A stretch of 64,000 nt of DNA from Cryomorpha sp963741985 (GTDB lineage Bacteria > Bacteroidota > Bacteroidia > Flavobacteriales_D > Cryomorphaceae). Made by a program: the position numbers and the translations under genes. The stretch covers positions 1-64,000 of the forward strand of contig CAVUKD010000005.1 of the NCBI GenBank assembly GCA_963741985.1, written 5' to 3'. Below are positions 34,901 to 43,047 of this stretch, piece by piece. The notes under the pieces are model-generated. The model did not search any database, was not told where the DNA came from, and saw nothing but the letters and a program-made list of their open reading frames with translations. Position 1 is the first letter of the stretch; each line of letters starts with the position of its first letter.

Positions 34901-36226
34901 ATGAATAAGATTAAAAGATTTTTCACCAAGACTTATATTGAGGTAATCAATAGCATCGCTTTCTACCCCATATTTATTTCGATCGCTTTTGTGATTTTCG
35001 CACTCGTCATAATGGGCATTGAATACCTGCCCCTTATAATGAAATTAAAAGAATTAATGAGCGTCATGCTCGTGCAGGGAGTAGATAATGCGCGGCTAAT
35101 TTTGGGTACAATTTTGGGAAGTATTTTCTCGCTAATGGTATTCAGCTTCTCAATGGTAATGTTGGTTTTGAACACTGCGTCATCCACATTATCACCTCGG
35201 GTCATTCCCGGTTTGATTACCAAAAAAGCTCATCAGATAGTTTTAGGTGTTTATCTCGGGACAATAATATATAGCCTTATTCTTATCATAAATATCCAGT
35301 CGCCTGATGCCGAATACCAGATTCCTACTTTAGGTATATTTTTCTCGATGATTTTTGCCCTGCTTTGTCTGGGCATGTTTGTTTATTTTATCCATTCGAT
35401 AAGTCGTAATATACAAGTTGATAATATCTTATATAGTATTTTTAAAACTACCTCTGCCCAAATCGAAGCATCAGGAGACCTTGAACCCATACCCGATTTT
35501 CCCGATACCACCAGTTGGTTCTCCATATATACTGAGCGAAGTGGTTATCTGAAAAAAGTACAGAAAAATTCCCTTGAGAAAATATGTTCTAAATATGATT
35601 TTACTATTGAAGTGACCCATCAATACGGTTTTTTTCTAGTGGAAGGCTATCCTTTCTTGCGCATAAGTAAAAAAGTAGATAAAGAGGTTATTGAAGAAAT
35701 TCAGAATTGCTTTATCTTTTATATTGAAGAGCATGTCACAGACCATTATCTTTTTGGTTTTAAACAGATATCTGAAATAGCTGTCAAGGCTATGAGCCCG
35801 GGAATTAATGATCCGGGCACTGCTGTCAAAGCAATTGATATGCTATCAATACTCTTTATCAAGAAAATGCGGCTTAATGAGAAAAATTATAGGCTTGATC
35901 CTGACGGAAAACTCTTGCTTTTTTATAAAATACCAACTCTTGAATCTCTTTTATATTTCAATTTAACGCCTATCCGTGAGTATGCCAAAGAAGATGCGAA
36001 TGTAATGCTTCAAATCCTCGAAAGTCTTAAAAATCTCGCTTTTGCTGATAAGGACGCCCGAGCTTTTCAGCATGTTTTATCGAAATATATACAAAGTATG
36101 ATTCGCTCTTGCGAAAGGTATATTCACAACGATCTGGACAAAGAACAAATTGATGCAATGATCAGGAATATTAATAGACTGCTCGGAGATGAATATACCG
36201 TGAAAACACTTGATGAGTCCAAATAA
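34901..36226 (+). CDS. DUF2254 family membrane protein
   Basis: 441 aa from ATG 34901 (MNKIKRFF); a TTG at 34880 adds seven unlikely residues. Four membrane helices in the first 175 residues (FYPIFISIAFVIFAL, TILGSIFSLMVFSFSMVMLVL, LGVYLGTIIYSLILII, FFSMIFALLCLGMFVYFIHSI), with the conserved ASSTLSPRVIPGLI block between. A large cytoplasmic domain follows with GYPFLRI, FGFKQI-like KQISEIAVKAMSPGINDPGTAVKAID (about 300-320), the DUF2254 hallmark (ALSPGINDPxTA). Widespread bacterial family of unknown function. Upstream region is shared with the divergent E1 gene. Confidence 0.88.
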   Translation: MNKIKRFFTKTYIEVINSIAFYPIFISIAFVIFALVIMGIEYLPLIMKLKELMSVMLVQGVDNARLILGTILGSIFSLMVFSFSMVMLVLNTASSTLSPRVIPGLITKKAHQIVLGVYLGTIIYSLILIINIQSPDAEYQIPTLGIFFSMIFALLCLGMFVYFIHSISRNIQVDNILYSIFKTTSAQIEASGDLEPIPDFPDTTSWFSIYTERSGYLKKVQKNSLEKICSKYDFTIEVTHQYGFFLVEGYPFLRISKKVDKEVIEEIQNCFIFYIEEHVTDHYLFGFKQISEIAVKAMSPGINDPGTAVKAIDMLSILFIKKMRLNEKNYRLDPDGKLLLFYKIPTLESLLYFNLTPIREYAKEDANVMLQILESLKNLAFADKDARAFQHVLSKYIQSMIRSCERYIHNDLDKEQIDAMIRNINRLLGDEYTVKTLDESK

Positions 36227-36270
36227 TCGAAAAAATATCAGAAAAATTGGCTAAAAATCACTATAGATTT

Positions 36271-36299
36271 TTTGACATCCATAATCCTGTGTACTTTTG
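36271..36299 (+). promoter_or_regulatory. Promoter of def: TTTG-N17-TACTTTTG
   Basis: TTTG at 36,271-36,274 and TACTTTTG at 36,292-36,299, spaced 17 bp, both exact matches to the Bacteroidota -33/-7 pair. Transcription should start about 5-7 bp after the element, at or just before the ATG at 36,306, so the message may be leaderless. Confidence 0.65.
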
Positions 36300-36305
36300 T
36301 CCATT

Positions 36306-36893
36306 ATGATTTTACCTATTGTGGCTTATGGCGATCCGATTTTAAAAAAGGTAGCCAAAGATATTGAATCAGACCGGAAAGGCCTGACTGAGTTGATAGA
36401 CAATATGTTTGAGACAATGTACAGCGCATCTGGTGTTGGCCTCGCTGCTCCTCAAATTGGGAAGTCTATCCGTTTATTTATTGTAGATGCATCACCTTTC
36501 GGTGAAGACGAAGAAGACAAAGAGGCTCAGAAAGTTAAAGACTTTAAGGAGGTTTTTATAAATGCGCAAATTGTCGATCGCACTGGTGAAGTATGGGCTT
36601 TTCAGGAAGGATGCCTCAGTATACCGAATATCCGCGAAGATGTAAATCGGGAATTTACCATTACCATGCGCTATTATAACCGCGACTGGGAACTTCAAGA
36701 AAAAGTATTCGACGGTTACGCAGCGCGCATCATTCAGCACGAATACGATCATATCGACGGCATACTCTTTACTGATCTTTTAAATCCACTGAAAAAGAGA
36801 ATGTTAAAACGCAAATTACAAGATATTTCCAAAGGAATGGTCGATGTGAATTACAAAATGAAATTTCCAGCTTTAAAGGCTAAAAAAAGATGA
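36306..36893 (+). CDS. def: Peptide deformylase
   Basis: 195 aa from ATG 36306 (MILPIVAYGDP); the in-frame TTG at 36297 lies in the promoter. Removes the formyl group from nascent N-terminal Met. Motif 1 GVGLAAPQIG (residues 43-52), motif 2 EGCLS (101-105, metal-ligand Cys103), motif 3 HEYDH (145-149, catalytic Glu146 and the two His ligands). An acidic insertion (DEEDKEAQKV, about 70-80) is typical of the Bacteroidota type. Overlaps the next gene by 4 bp (ATGA), so the two are translated together. Confidence 0.96.
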   Translation: MILPIVAYGDPILKKVAKDIESDRKGLTELIDNMFETMYSASGVGLAAPQIGKSIRLFIVDASPFGEDEEDKEAQKVKDFKEVFINAQIVDRTGEVWAFQEGCLSIPNIREDVNREFTITMRYYNRDWELQEKVFDGYAARIIQHEYDHIDGILFTDLLNPLKKRMLKRKLQDISKGMVDVNYKMKFPALKAKKR

Positions 36894-37498
36894 AAAATAG
36901 AAATCTGAGTGTAATCGTTTCTGGATTGGTGGTCCTCTTTTTTATCGGAATTATCCTTCCATCATGCGGAAATCAAGATCCGGAAGTTCAAAAAGCAGTT
37001 AGTTCCACTTCGGAAGCTCGGAGGCAAATGATTTCTAAAATAGATAGCCTCGAAGATATAGTCTATGTCGACACCTTCGATTATCAGGCGAAATCTACAG
37101 CTGAGCTATTGCGAACTTATAATCAATATACTGAGACATTTGTGGGAGATAAGGAAAAAACTCCCGAATATCTCTACAAAGCTGCCGCACTCTGCCGCGC
37201 TACAAAATTGCCAGTGAAGGCCATCAAATATTACGATAAAATATTGACGGACTATCCCAACTTCGAGCGTAATCCTGAAGTGGCGTTTCTCTCCGCATTC
37301 ACGTTTGATGAGGACTTACACCAGAAAGATAGAGCTAAGGAAGCTTATCAGGAAGTGATTGATAAATTTCCCAATGACAAATGGGCGGAACAAGCTCAAG
37401 AGCGACTCAAAACGATCGATATGTCCGACGAGGAACTTATTCAGTCGTTTATGAAAAAAAATGCTGATGCCAATTCGGCAAAAGAAAAAAAGAAATAA
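36890..37498 (+). CDS. Tetratricopeptide-repeat lipoprotein-like protein
   Basis: 202 aa. N-terminal hydrophobic stretch (VVLFFIGIILPSC) with a Cys at about residue 26 at a lipobox-like position, preceded by a short basic tail, so probably a lipoprotein. The remainder has helical TPR-like pairs: LYKAAALCRATKLPVKAIKYYDKILTDYP, then AYQEVIDKFPNDKWAEQAQERL, resembling BamD/YbgF-type TPR lipoproteins. A Lys-rich acidic-polar tail follows. Coupled to peptide deformylase by an ATGA overlap, a pairing that recurs in Bacteroidota; role unknown. Confidence 0.75.
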   Translation: MKNRNLSVIVSGLVVLFFIGIILPSCGNQDPEVQKAVSSTSEARRQMISKIDSLEDIVYVDTFDYQAKSTAELLRTYNQYTETFVGDKEKTPEYLYKAAALCRATKLPVKAIKYYDKILTDYPNFERNPEVAFLSAFTFDEDLHQKDRAKEAYQEVIDKFPNDKWAEQAQERLKTIDMSDEELIQSFMKKNADANSAKEKKK

Positions 37499-37513
37499 GG
37501 GGTTGTTTCTATA

Positions 37514-37930
37514 TTAATCGGCGGGACAACCTTCTGTCTTTTCGACATCTATACTTTCTATTTCAAAATTGAAATCGGAACTCTTAAGTTGTTCTTCGGT
37601 AAAGTTTTTTGGAATAAAATATACTCCATTCAACTTGCCAATACTCGATTTTAATCCATCGAGACATTCATTTTCAATTTTACCGGTTTCACGCAGAATT
37701 CCTTCGTAATACATCAAAATATCAAAGCTAAAATTTACGGGATAGTCATTCGTGTTTTCGAGTCCTAACAAAAGGGCCGGTTTTTTCTCACCATCGGCAT
37801 CTTTAGCTTTGCTCCATTTGGTCGCTATTTGTAGCCCCTCCACCTTTTGGTAATCGGTATATCCCATTTGACAATTTCCAGACAACGAAAAGGTGAAGCA
37901 GAATGTTAATAGCAAAAGCGCGTTTTTCAT
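37514..37930 (-). CDS. Secreted protein of unknown function
   Basis: 138 aa from ATG 37930, which gives the signal peptide MKNALLLLTFCFTFSLSG; an ORF start at 37957 would place non-hydrophobic residues before it. The mature part forms a single small beta-type domain (LLGLENTNDYPVNFSFDILMYYEG) with three Cys (two close to the C-terminal half). The TNDYPV..SFD..MYYEG pattern suggests an immunoglobulin-like fold. Family not recognised. 15 bp from the end of the convergent TPR gene. Confidence 0.65.
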   Translation of the reverse strand: MKNALLLLTFCFTFSLSGNCQMGYTDYQKVEGLQIATKWSKAKDADGEKKPALLLGLENTNDYPVNFSFDILMYYEGILRETGKIENECLDGLKSSIGKLNGVYFIPKNFTEEQLKSSDFNFEIESIDVEKTEGCPAD

Positions 37931-38038
37931 GTTGTATTGATTATTTAGAGCCATCAAACATCGGAAAAAGAAAATTCATGTCCCACCAAATGAACCAAAT
38001 AATTGTAAAGGTGTACTGCATATCAAAAATACATCTTT

Positions 38039-38884
38039 ATGGCATTTTCACTCTTTCCAAAAACGAATGAATATTCAGACCCACGGTGGATTCAAATATT
38101 TCTTCTGTGTACCTTTCTGATTTTCGGATGTTTCTTTCTGGGTTGGTCCCTTCAAATCAATATATTTCTGGCCGGATTGGTTTCGAGTATTGCAACGCAA
38201 CAATTTTGGACTCATCGGTTTCATTTGCCGAAAGGTACTTGGAAAAGTGCCGCCATTACAGCTTTGGGGCTTTGTCTGCTGCTGAAGGTAAACCATTGGG
38301 AGTGGATGGCTCTCGCCGGAGTATTAGCTATTTCGTCCAAATTTCTAATTCGATTTAGTGGTAAACACATTTTCAATCCTTCTAATTTTGGAATCCTCGC
38401 AATACTATTTTTGGATCGGGGCTGGATTTCTCCCGGACAATGGGGGAGTGGATTACTGATTACCACATTCTTAACCATATGTGCAGCGATTATACTTTTC
38501 GGTGTGAATCGGTGGGATGTAGCTCTAACTTTTATTGGAGCACTCTTCATTTTAGTATCAATCCACACCGTATTCTATCTCGGCTGGCCCTGGGATGCAG
38601 TATTCCATAAATTCCAGAGCGGAACGGTACTCATATTTGCGTTTTTCATGATCACCGATCCAAAAACTTCGCCAGATAGTCGAAAAGGTCGGGTTATTTG
38701 GGCAGCAGCAATTGCGGTTCTTTCATTTGTTTTTGCGCAGTATTTCTATTTCTATCAGGCACCGGTTTTTGCCTTGTTTCTGGTCTCACTTATCACTCCA
38801 ATTCTCGATAGAATTTTTAAATCAAATCCATATCAATGGAAATTAAATAACCTAAAAAAAGTACCTTATGAAAGTAATGCATAG
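38039..38884 (+). CDS. RnfD/NqrB-like membrane protein
   Basis: 281 aa, about eight or nine hydrophobic segments. HIFNPSNFGILAI (about residues 110-122) and FAFFMITDPKTSP (about 200-212) match conserved membrane blocks of the NQR2/RnfD family; in true NqrB/RnfD a Thr in the S-G-A-T motif carries covalent FMN. Here the segment HKFQSGTVLIF is at that position, with SGT, so flavin attachment is uncertain. No other rnf/nqr genes are adjacent. Followed, with a 17-bp overlap, by a DUF2330 protein, so the pair is probably co-translated. Could be a stand-alone redox or quinone-linked membrane protein. Confidence 0.72.
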   Translation: MAFSLFPKTNEYSDPRWIQIFLLCTFLIFGCFFLGWSLQINIFLAGLVSSIATQQFWTHRFHLPKGTWKSAAITALGLCLLLKVNHWEWMALAGVLAISSKFLIRFSGKHIFNPSNFGILAILFLDRGWISPGQWGSGLLITTFLTICAAIILFGVNRWDVALTFIGALFILVSIHTVFYLGWPWDAVFHKFQSGTVLIFAFFMITDPKTSPDSRKGRVIWAAAIAVLSFVFAQYFYFYQAPVFALFLVSLITPILDRIFKSNPYQWKLNNLKKVPYESNA

Positions 38885-40340
38885 AATTGTAGCAGCGTCT
38901 CTCGCCCTTCTTTTAATGACTGGAAACAGTTTCGGCTTTTGTGGCTTTTATGTATCGAAAGCTCCCGCCAGCCTTTTTAACCACAAATCGGAAGTTATTT
39001 TTGTAAGGGATGGGGATCATTGTGTTATCACAATGAGCAACGATTTTCAGGCAGATGTCAACGATTTTGCCATGGTAATTCCTGTACCAGTGGTGCTACG
39101 CGAGGATCAAATCCGGGTGGTAGATCGGGGTATTTTCGATCGACTGGATGCTTATTCAGCTCCGCGGCTCGTCGAGTATTATGATCCAAATCCGTGTGAA
39201 CCTATTCGGTATGAAATGAATAAAGATTTGGCTCTCCAATCCGCAGCAGAGCGATCTGCGATGCCTGCCGAGGCGCGAATGGAAGATGAATCGTACAATG
39301 TGAAAATCGAGGCAAAATATTCCATTGGCGAATATGATATGATGATCTTAAGTGCAACAGAATCAGATGGACTCATGCGTTGGCTTAATGATAATGGATA
39401 TAAAGTTCCCATAAAAGCAACCGAAGTACTGGAACCATACATTAAGAATAACACCAAATTCTTTGTTGCTAAAGTGAATATAGAGAGACATTTGAATTCT
39501 GGCTTTACCTTTTTAAATCCTATTCAAGTTGATTTTCACTCCAATAAATTCGAACTTCCCATCCGTCTGGGAATGGCCAATGCAGAAAATGAACAAGATT
39601 TGATCATTTACACCTTTTCCAAAAATGGACGTGTCGAACCTGTTAATTATCGTTCGGTGAAAATACCGAGCGATAGAAATGTACCGCTCTTTGTAGAATC
39701 GTATTTTGGCGATTTCTATTCCGATTTGTTTTCAAGAGCATATTATCGCGAGGGAATGAACGCTGTATTTTTAGAATACGCATGGAATGTGAGCCCCACG
39801 GCAGGAGTGAAGTGCGACCCTTGTGTGTCACCACCACCTGTTTTTGACGATTTTGCGAAAGCAGGTGTAGATTGGGTTTCCGGAATGAATAGCCAAAGTC
39901 AGGTCTATTTCACCCGAATGCATGTGCGCTATACCCGAAATAAATTTCCACAGGACTTGCAATTTCTGGTCACGCCAAATACAGAAAACTTTCAGGCTCG
40001 CTATATTTTACATCATCCAGCTCAGGGCGATTGGAGCTGTTCTGAAGGGTCTTATTACCGCCAGCAACTCGAATACAGAAGGTCTTTGGAAGTAGCTGAA
40101 TTACAAACTTTGGCTGGATGGACGAATCCGAATTATACCGATTATATCAAAGAATACAGCCAGTTGAACAAACCAGATAAATATGCCCCTAATAGAAATC
40201 AATTCATCCCGGTGGATAATTCGAATGATATACCAAAACCGCCCGTCAAGGGAAAGCTTATCTTCATGCTTTGTGGTTTATTTGGCGTTTGGTTTCTCTG
40301 GATTTTGCGCAAGCGTTCCCTAAATTTTGAAATGCGCTAG
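38868..40340 (+). CDS. DUF2330 domain-containing secreted/membrane-anchored protein
   Basis: 490 aa. Signal peptide through about residue 24 (LLLMTGNSFGF). Conserved DUF2330 start: FCGFYVSKAPASLFNHKSEVIFVRDGDHCVITM, then DFAMVIPVPVVL and NDNGYKVP. A conserved Cys cluster (CDPCVSPPP, about residue 325) suggests metal or disulfide. One C-terminal membrane helix (LIFMLCGLFGVWFLWIL, about 462-478) followed by a basic tail anchors it, with the bulk in the periplasm. It overlaps the RnfD-like gene. The family has no known function; the pairing hints at periplasmic redox or assembly with the RnfD-like protein, which is inference. Confidence 0.8.
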   Translation: MKVMHRIVAASLALLLMTGNSFGFCGFYVSKAPASLFNHKSEVIFVRDGDHCVITMSNDFQADVNDFAMVIPVPVVLREDQIRVVDRGIFDRLDAYSAPRLVEYYDPNPCEPIRYEMNKDLALQSAAERSAMPAEARMEDESYNVKIEAKYSIGEYDMMILSATESDGLMRWLNDNGYKVPIKATEVLEPYIKNNTKFFVAKVNIERHLNSGFTFLNPIQVDFHSNKFELPIRLGMANAENEQDLIIYTFSKNGRVEPVNYRSVKIPSDRNVPLFVESYFGDFYSDLFSRAYYREGMNAVFLEYAWNVSPTAGVKCDPCVSPPPVFDDFAKAGVDWVSGMNSQSQVYFTRMHVRYTRNKFPQDLQFLVTPNTENFQARYILHHPAQGDWSCSEGSYYRQQLEYRRSLEVAELQTLAGWTNPNYTDYIKEYSQLNKPDKYAPNRNQFIPVDNSNDIPKPPVKGKLIFMLCGLFGVWFLWILRKRSLNFEMR

Positions 40341-40492
40341 TCTGCGAATGCAACGTTTTCCATTATTTTTCGTCAAAGGGTTGGATTTACTTCCAGCCTT
40401 TTGATCAATTTAACCTTTATCAGAAATCCAACTAACTGTTTTATCGTATTCTTTAGTCGATAAATCGATTTTTTTTTATAATTTCATTGCTT

Positions 40493-40888
40493 ATGAAGGT
40501 TAACAGAAATACCCTAATTACGATTTTTGCCATTTGTTTCAGTTTTGCTGTAGCAAATTTACAGGCTCAAAAATCATCCACTCCTAGTGAGGGAACAGAT
40601 TTAAACGTTTATATCCCAAATGCAATATCTCCCAATTCGGATGGATTGAACGATGTGTTCAAGCCAATTGTGAGCGGAGGCGAAATAGATATCTATGACC
40701 TTACGATTTACGACCGCACAGGAAGGGTAATATTTCATACGAATACACCGGATAGGGTGTGGAATGGCTCTTTAGACGGTTCGTTTTATGTGGCTACCCC
40801 CAATCTTTATATCTATATCCTGAAATTGAAATCGAAGGAAGGAATAGAGACAAAAACCTATACGGGGCATATTGTTACCGTTCGGTAA
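40493..40888 (+). CDS. Stand-alone T9SS type B (gliding-motility-associated, CHU_C) sorting-domain protein
   Basis: 131 aa from ATG 40493. A signal peptide (VNRNTLITIFAICFSFAVANLQAQ), then almost nothing but a type B sorting domain: YIPNAISPNSDGLNDVFKP (about 34-52), an IDIYDLTIYDRTGRVIFHT strand pair, WNGSLDG and a terminal YIYILKLKSKEGIE plus TYTGHIVTVR. Normally this domain sits at the C-terminus of proteins of a thousand or more residues exported by the type IX system; here there is no cargo, only about 10 residues between. It may be a small exported surface protein or a remnant of a larger one. No upstream gene in frame that could have lost its tail. Confidence 0.82.
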   Translation: MKVNRNTLITIFAICFSFAVANLQAQKSSTPSEGTDLNVYIPNAISPNSDGLNDVFKPIVSGGEIDIYDLTIYDRTGRVIFHTNTPDRVWNGSLDGSFYVATPNLYIYILKLKSKEGIETKTYTGHIVTVR

Positions 40889-40889
40889 A

Positions 40890-41561
40890 TTAAAACCTTA
40901 CTGGCTTTCTCACATTTAATTTTTTCTCCAGGTTGGTAGCGGCATGGACTTCTGTGCCATTCTTAAAATCGATTTTCCCAATGGCATTGGCAATTTCAAA
41001 AGTTTGTCGGCAAAGTTTTGAATCCCTTCGCCCGATTGAAATGAGTGCATCTTGCATTGCGTCTTTCACGGTGTCTGGCTCTTCATGTATGCGCTCCGCT
41101 ATATCCATAAGATGGCGGGCGTAAAATTCATCTGAGAGATTGTTTTTATGCCTCGCAACTTCCGCCAGCGTATAGTAAGCGTAACATTTATAGTCGCTTA
41201 GGTCGCAGTGACTCCACATATCGATAAAATGAACGGCATGTGGAGATTTAGCCATGACTTGATGGCAAAAATTCTCACCAAACGGTGATAAGTATAGTTG
41301 CTCCGAACGCTGCTTGAGTTCATCACGTGTATAAGATTCGGCATTGTCAATATACGTCGCTAAAACTTTCAAGTCGTGATTAGAAGTTGCGTATAACTCA
41401 TCTGCGAGACAAGGATCACACTCCATGTCTTTAGCGACATCTTTGACTTTCTTGAAATTTAATCCGAATGTTTCTTCTCCGTGAGTGTCTATTATAGACC
41501 AGCCATTGCTCACTTCTTTACTCTTTGATTTCAGTTTTGAGGTAACTTCATCAACAGTCAT
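40890..41561 (-). CDS. DNA alkylation repair (AlkD-like HEAT-repeat) protein
   Basis: 223 aa, cytoplasmic, all-helical. The pattern of ARM/HEAT-like repeats (VKDVAKDMECDPCLADELYATSNHDLKVLATYID, then YYTLAEVARHKN) resembles the AlkD family of alkylation-damage glycosylases (PF08713) and its non-catalytic relatives. The LADELYATSNHDLKVLA segment matches the family's second helix pair (LWxTGxHExRxLA). The usual catalytic Trp/Asp are not clearly identifiable to me. CxxC-like Cys pairs (CDPC) are unusual. A TAACTTCG promoter element lies 29 bp upstream. Adjacent DUF2461 is divergent. Confidence 0.6.
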   Translation of the reverse strand: MTVDEVTSKLKSKSKEVSNGWSIIDTHGEETFGLNFKKVKDVAKDMECDPCLADELYATSNHDLKVLATYIDNAESYTRDELKQRSEQLYLSPFGENFCHQVMAKSPHAVHFIDMWSHCDLSDYKCYAYYTLAEVARHKNNLSDEFYARHLMDIAERIHEEPDTVKDAMQDALISIGRRDSKLCRQTFEIANAIGKIDFKNGTEVHAATNLEKKLNVRKPVRF

Positions 41562-41589
41562 AAGAACTTGGTATAATTGATTTCTTATT

Positions 41590-41597
41590 CGAAGTTA
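41590..41597 (-). promoter_or_regulatory. -7 promoter element (TAACTTCG) of the AlkD-like gene
   Basis: TAnnTTCG variant, 28 bp before the ATG at 41561. Confidence 0.4.
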
Positions 41598-41736
41598 AGA
41601 CAAACAATGCACGTATGAAAATGTTTAACCACCAGAAATGTTTATTTCATTTGAAAAAGGGTAGGTCTCAAACATCTTAATTACCTATCCTTGAAAGGGA
41701 TATAATTACTAATTTTATTTTATACTAGTTATCAAC

Positions 41737-42402
41737 ATGGAGATAGTTAACAAGGATTTCAATGCATTCTTTATCGAATTAGCTTCAAACAATCACAAAG
41801 ATTGGTTTGACCAAAATCGCAATCGGTATCTGAATTCGGTAAAAATTCCATTTGAGAACCTAATTCAATCTGTCATAGAAGCTATCCAAAAAGTGGATCC
41901 TAGATTTAAAGTAGATGCGAAGAGATCTATTTTTCGAATCAACCGCGACATTCGTTTTTCGAAAGATAAGACCCCCTATAAATTGAATCGGTCGGCTATT
42001 CTTTCCCCTTACGGAAAAAAAGACAACCGACCGGGACTGTATCTACAGATCGGTCCGGAGAAGGTTATGATCGGAGGAGGTGTTTATTCTCCTGAAAAGG
42101 AAGAATTGATGAAAATTCGTGAATACATTGCCCAGAATCCAAAATCATTTAAGAAAGTGGCCAACGATACGAATTTTAAAAAGGCTTATGGTTCGATAAT
42201 GGGCGCAGAAAATAAGCGATTACCCAACAATTCCCTGACTAAAGCTGCTGACAAAGAGCCAATAATATTTAAAAAACAGTTCTATTATATGGCTGAGTTT
42301 CCTCCGGAACGCGTCACCCATCCCGATCTGGTTGCGCTGATCGTTGATCATTGGAAAGCTGCTAAACCTGTTTCTGATTTCTTTGAAAAAGCAATGAATT
42401 AA
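41737..42402 (+). CDS. DUF2461 / TIGR02453 family protein
   Basis: 221 aa, cytoplasmic. Family marks: LASNNHKDWFDQNRNRYLNSVK (about residues 13-34), KVDPRFKVDAKRSIFRINRDIRFSKDKTPYK (about 60-88, with the conserved RDxRFSxDKxPYK), LYLQIGPEKVMIGGGVYSPE, LKAAPKGF-like NSLTKAADKEPI, and a final HPDLVALIVDHWKAAKPVSDFF. Widespread family without known function; the basic RINRDIRFS region could bind a nucleic acid or phosphate. The 3' end overlaps paaY by 4 bp, convergent. Confidence 0.88.
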   Translation: MEIVNKDFNAFFIELASNNHKDWFDQNRNRYLNSVKIPFENLIQSVIEAIQKVDPRFKVDAKRSIFRINRDIRFSKDKTPYKLNRSAILSPYGKKDNRPGLYLQIGPEKVMIGGGVYSPEKEELMKIREYIAQNPKSFKKVANDTNFKKAYGSIMGAENKRLPNNSLTKAADKEPIIFKKQFYYMAEFPPERVTHPDLVALIVDHWKAAKPVSDFFEKAMN

Positions 42403-43013
42403 ACTTTATCGGGTTGGTCTTTTATCGCATTCCAGGTTCTGTACAAGTCTTCCTGTGGTGGCCGGTTTTCTTCTTCCTCCATTAAGGCATCTACTGCTTT
42501 AAGCGAATCATAACAATCTCTGGGAAGTTGCTGATAGAGTCTTGTTCCTTTGGTTTTCCAGGCGATCATTTCATCGGTCACCGGTTTTATAACCTTACCC
42601 GGGTTTCCAACTACAAGGCTTCGTTTGGGAATTGTTTTACCGGCAGGTATAAAAGTGAGCGCACCAAGTATACACTCATCTTCAATAATGACGTCGTCCA
42701 TAACCACCGAATTCATTCCAATTAGGCAATTTCTGCCGATTTGCCCACCGTGAATGATCGCTCCATGTCCGATGTGAGCAGACGGTTTCAAGACAACCGT
42801 CTTTCCCGGAAACATATGAATTGTGCAATTCTCCTGAACATTGCAGCCATCGCCGATCTCTATACGACCCCAATCGCCTCGCAGTGCAGCACCCGGTCCG
42901 ATATATACATCTTTACCGATAATTACATTTCCAGTTACCGTAGCATTTGGGTGGACAAAAGAGGAGGGGTGAACAACTGGAGTAAAACCTTTAAAAGAAT
43001 AAATATTGGCCAT
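42399..43013 (-). CDS. paaY: Gamma-carbonic-anhydrase-like hexapeptide-repeat protein PaaY
   Basis: 204 aa. Left-handed beta-helix of hexapeptide repeats: VVHPSSFVHPNATVTGNVIIGKDVYIG (about residues 12-38). Zn-ligand-type His residues occur in IHMFPGKTVVL (H67), HIGHGAIIHGG (H81, H84 and H89), as in gamma carbonic anhydrases. C-terminal helical tail KTKGTRLYQQLPRDCYDSLKAV is the PaaY type. PaaY is a thioesterase-like helper in the phenylacetate pathway, removing dead-end CoA thioesters. Last gene of the paa cluster in transcription order, 34 bp after the thiolase. Confidence 0.88.
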   Translation of the reverse strand: MANIYSFKGFTPVVHPSSFVHPNATVTGNVIIGKDVYIGPGAALRGDWGRIEIGDGCNVQENCTIHMFPGKTVVLKPSAHIGHGAIIHGGQIGRNCLIGMNSVVMDDVIIEDECILGALTFIPAGKTIPKRSLVVGNPGKVIKPVTDEMIAWKTKGTRLYQQLPRDCYDSLKAVDALMEEEENRPPQEDLYRTWNAIKDQPDKV

Positions 43014-43047
43014 TAGAAAAGAATTACAAAGGTTTATGCGTTTTAAA

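Noticed and set aside
40374..40405. Hairpin AAAGG(G)TTGGA/TTCCAGCCTTT after the DUF2330 gene
   Set aside because: Bulged stem and no clean T-run; too weak to call.
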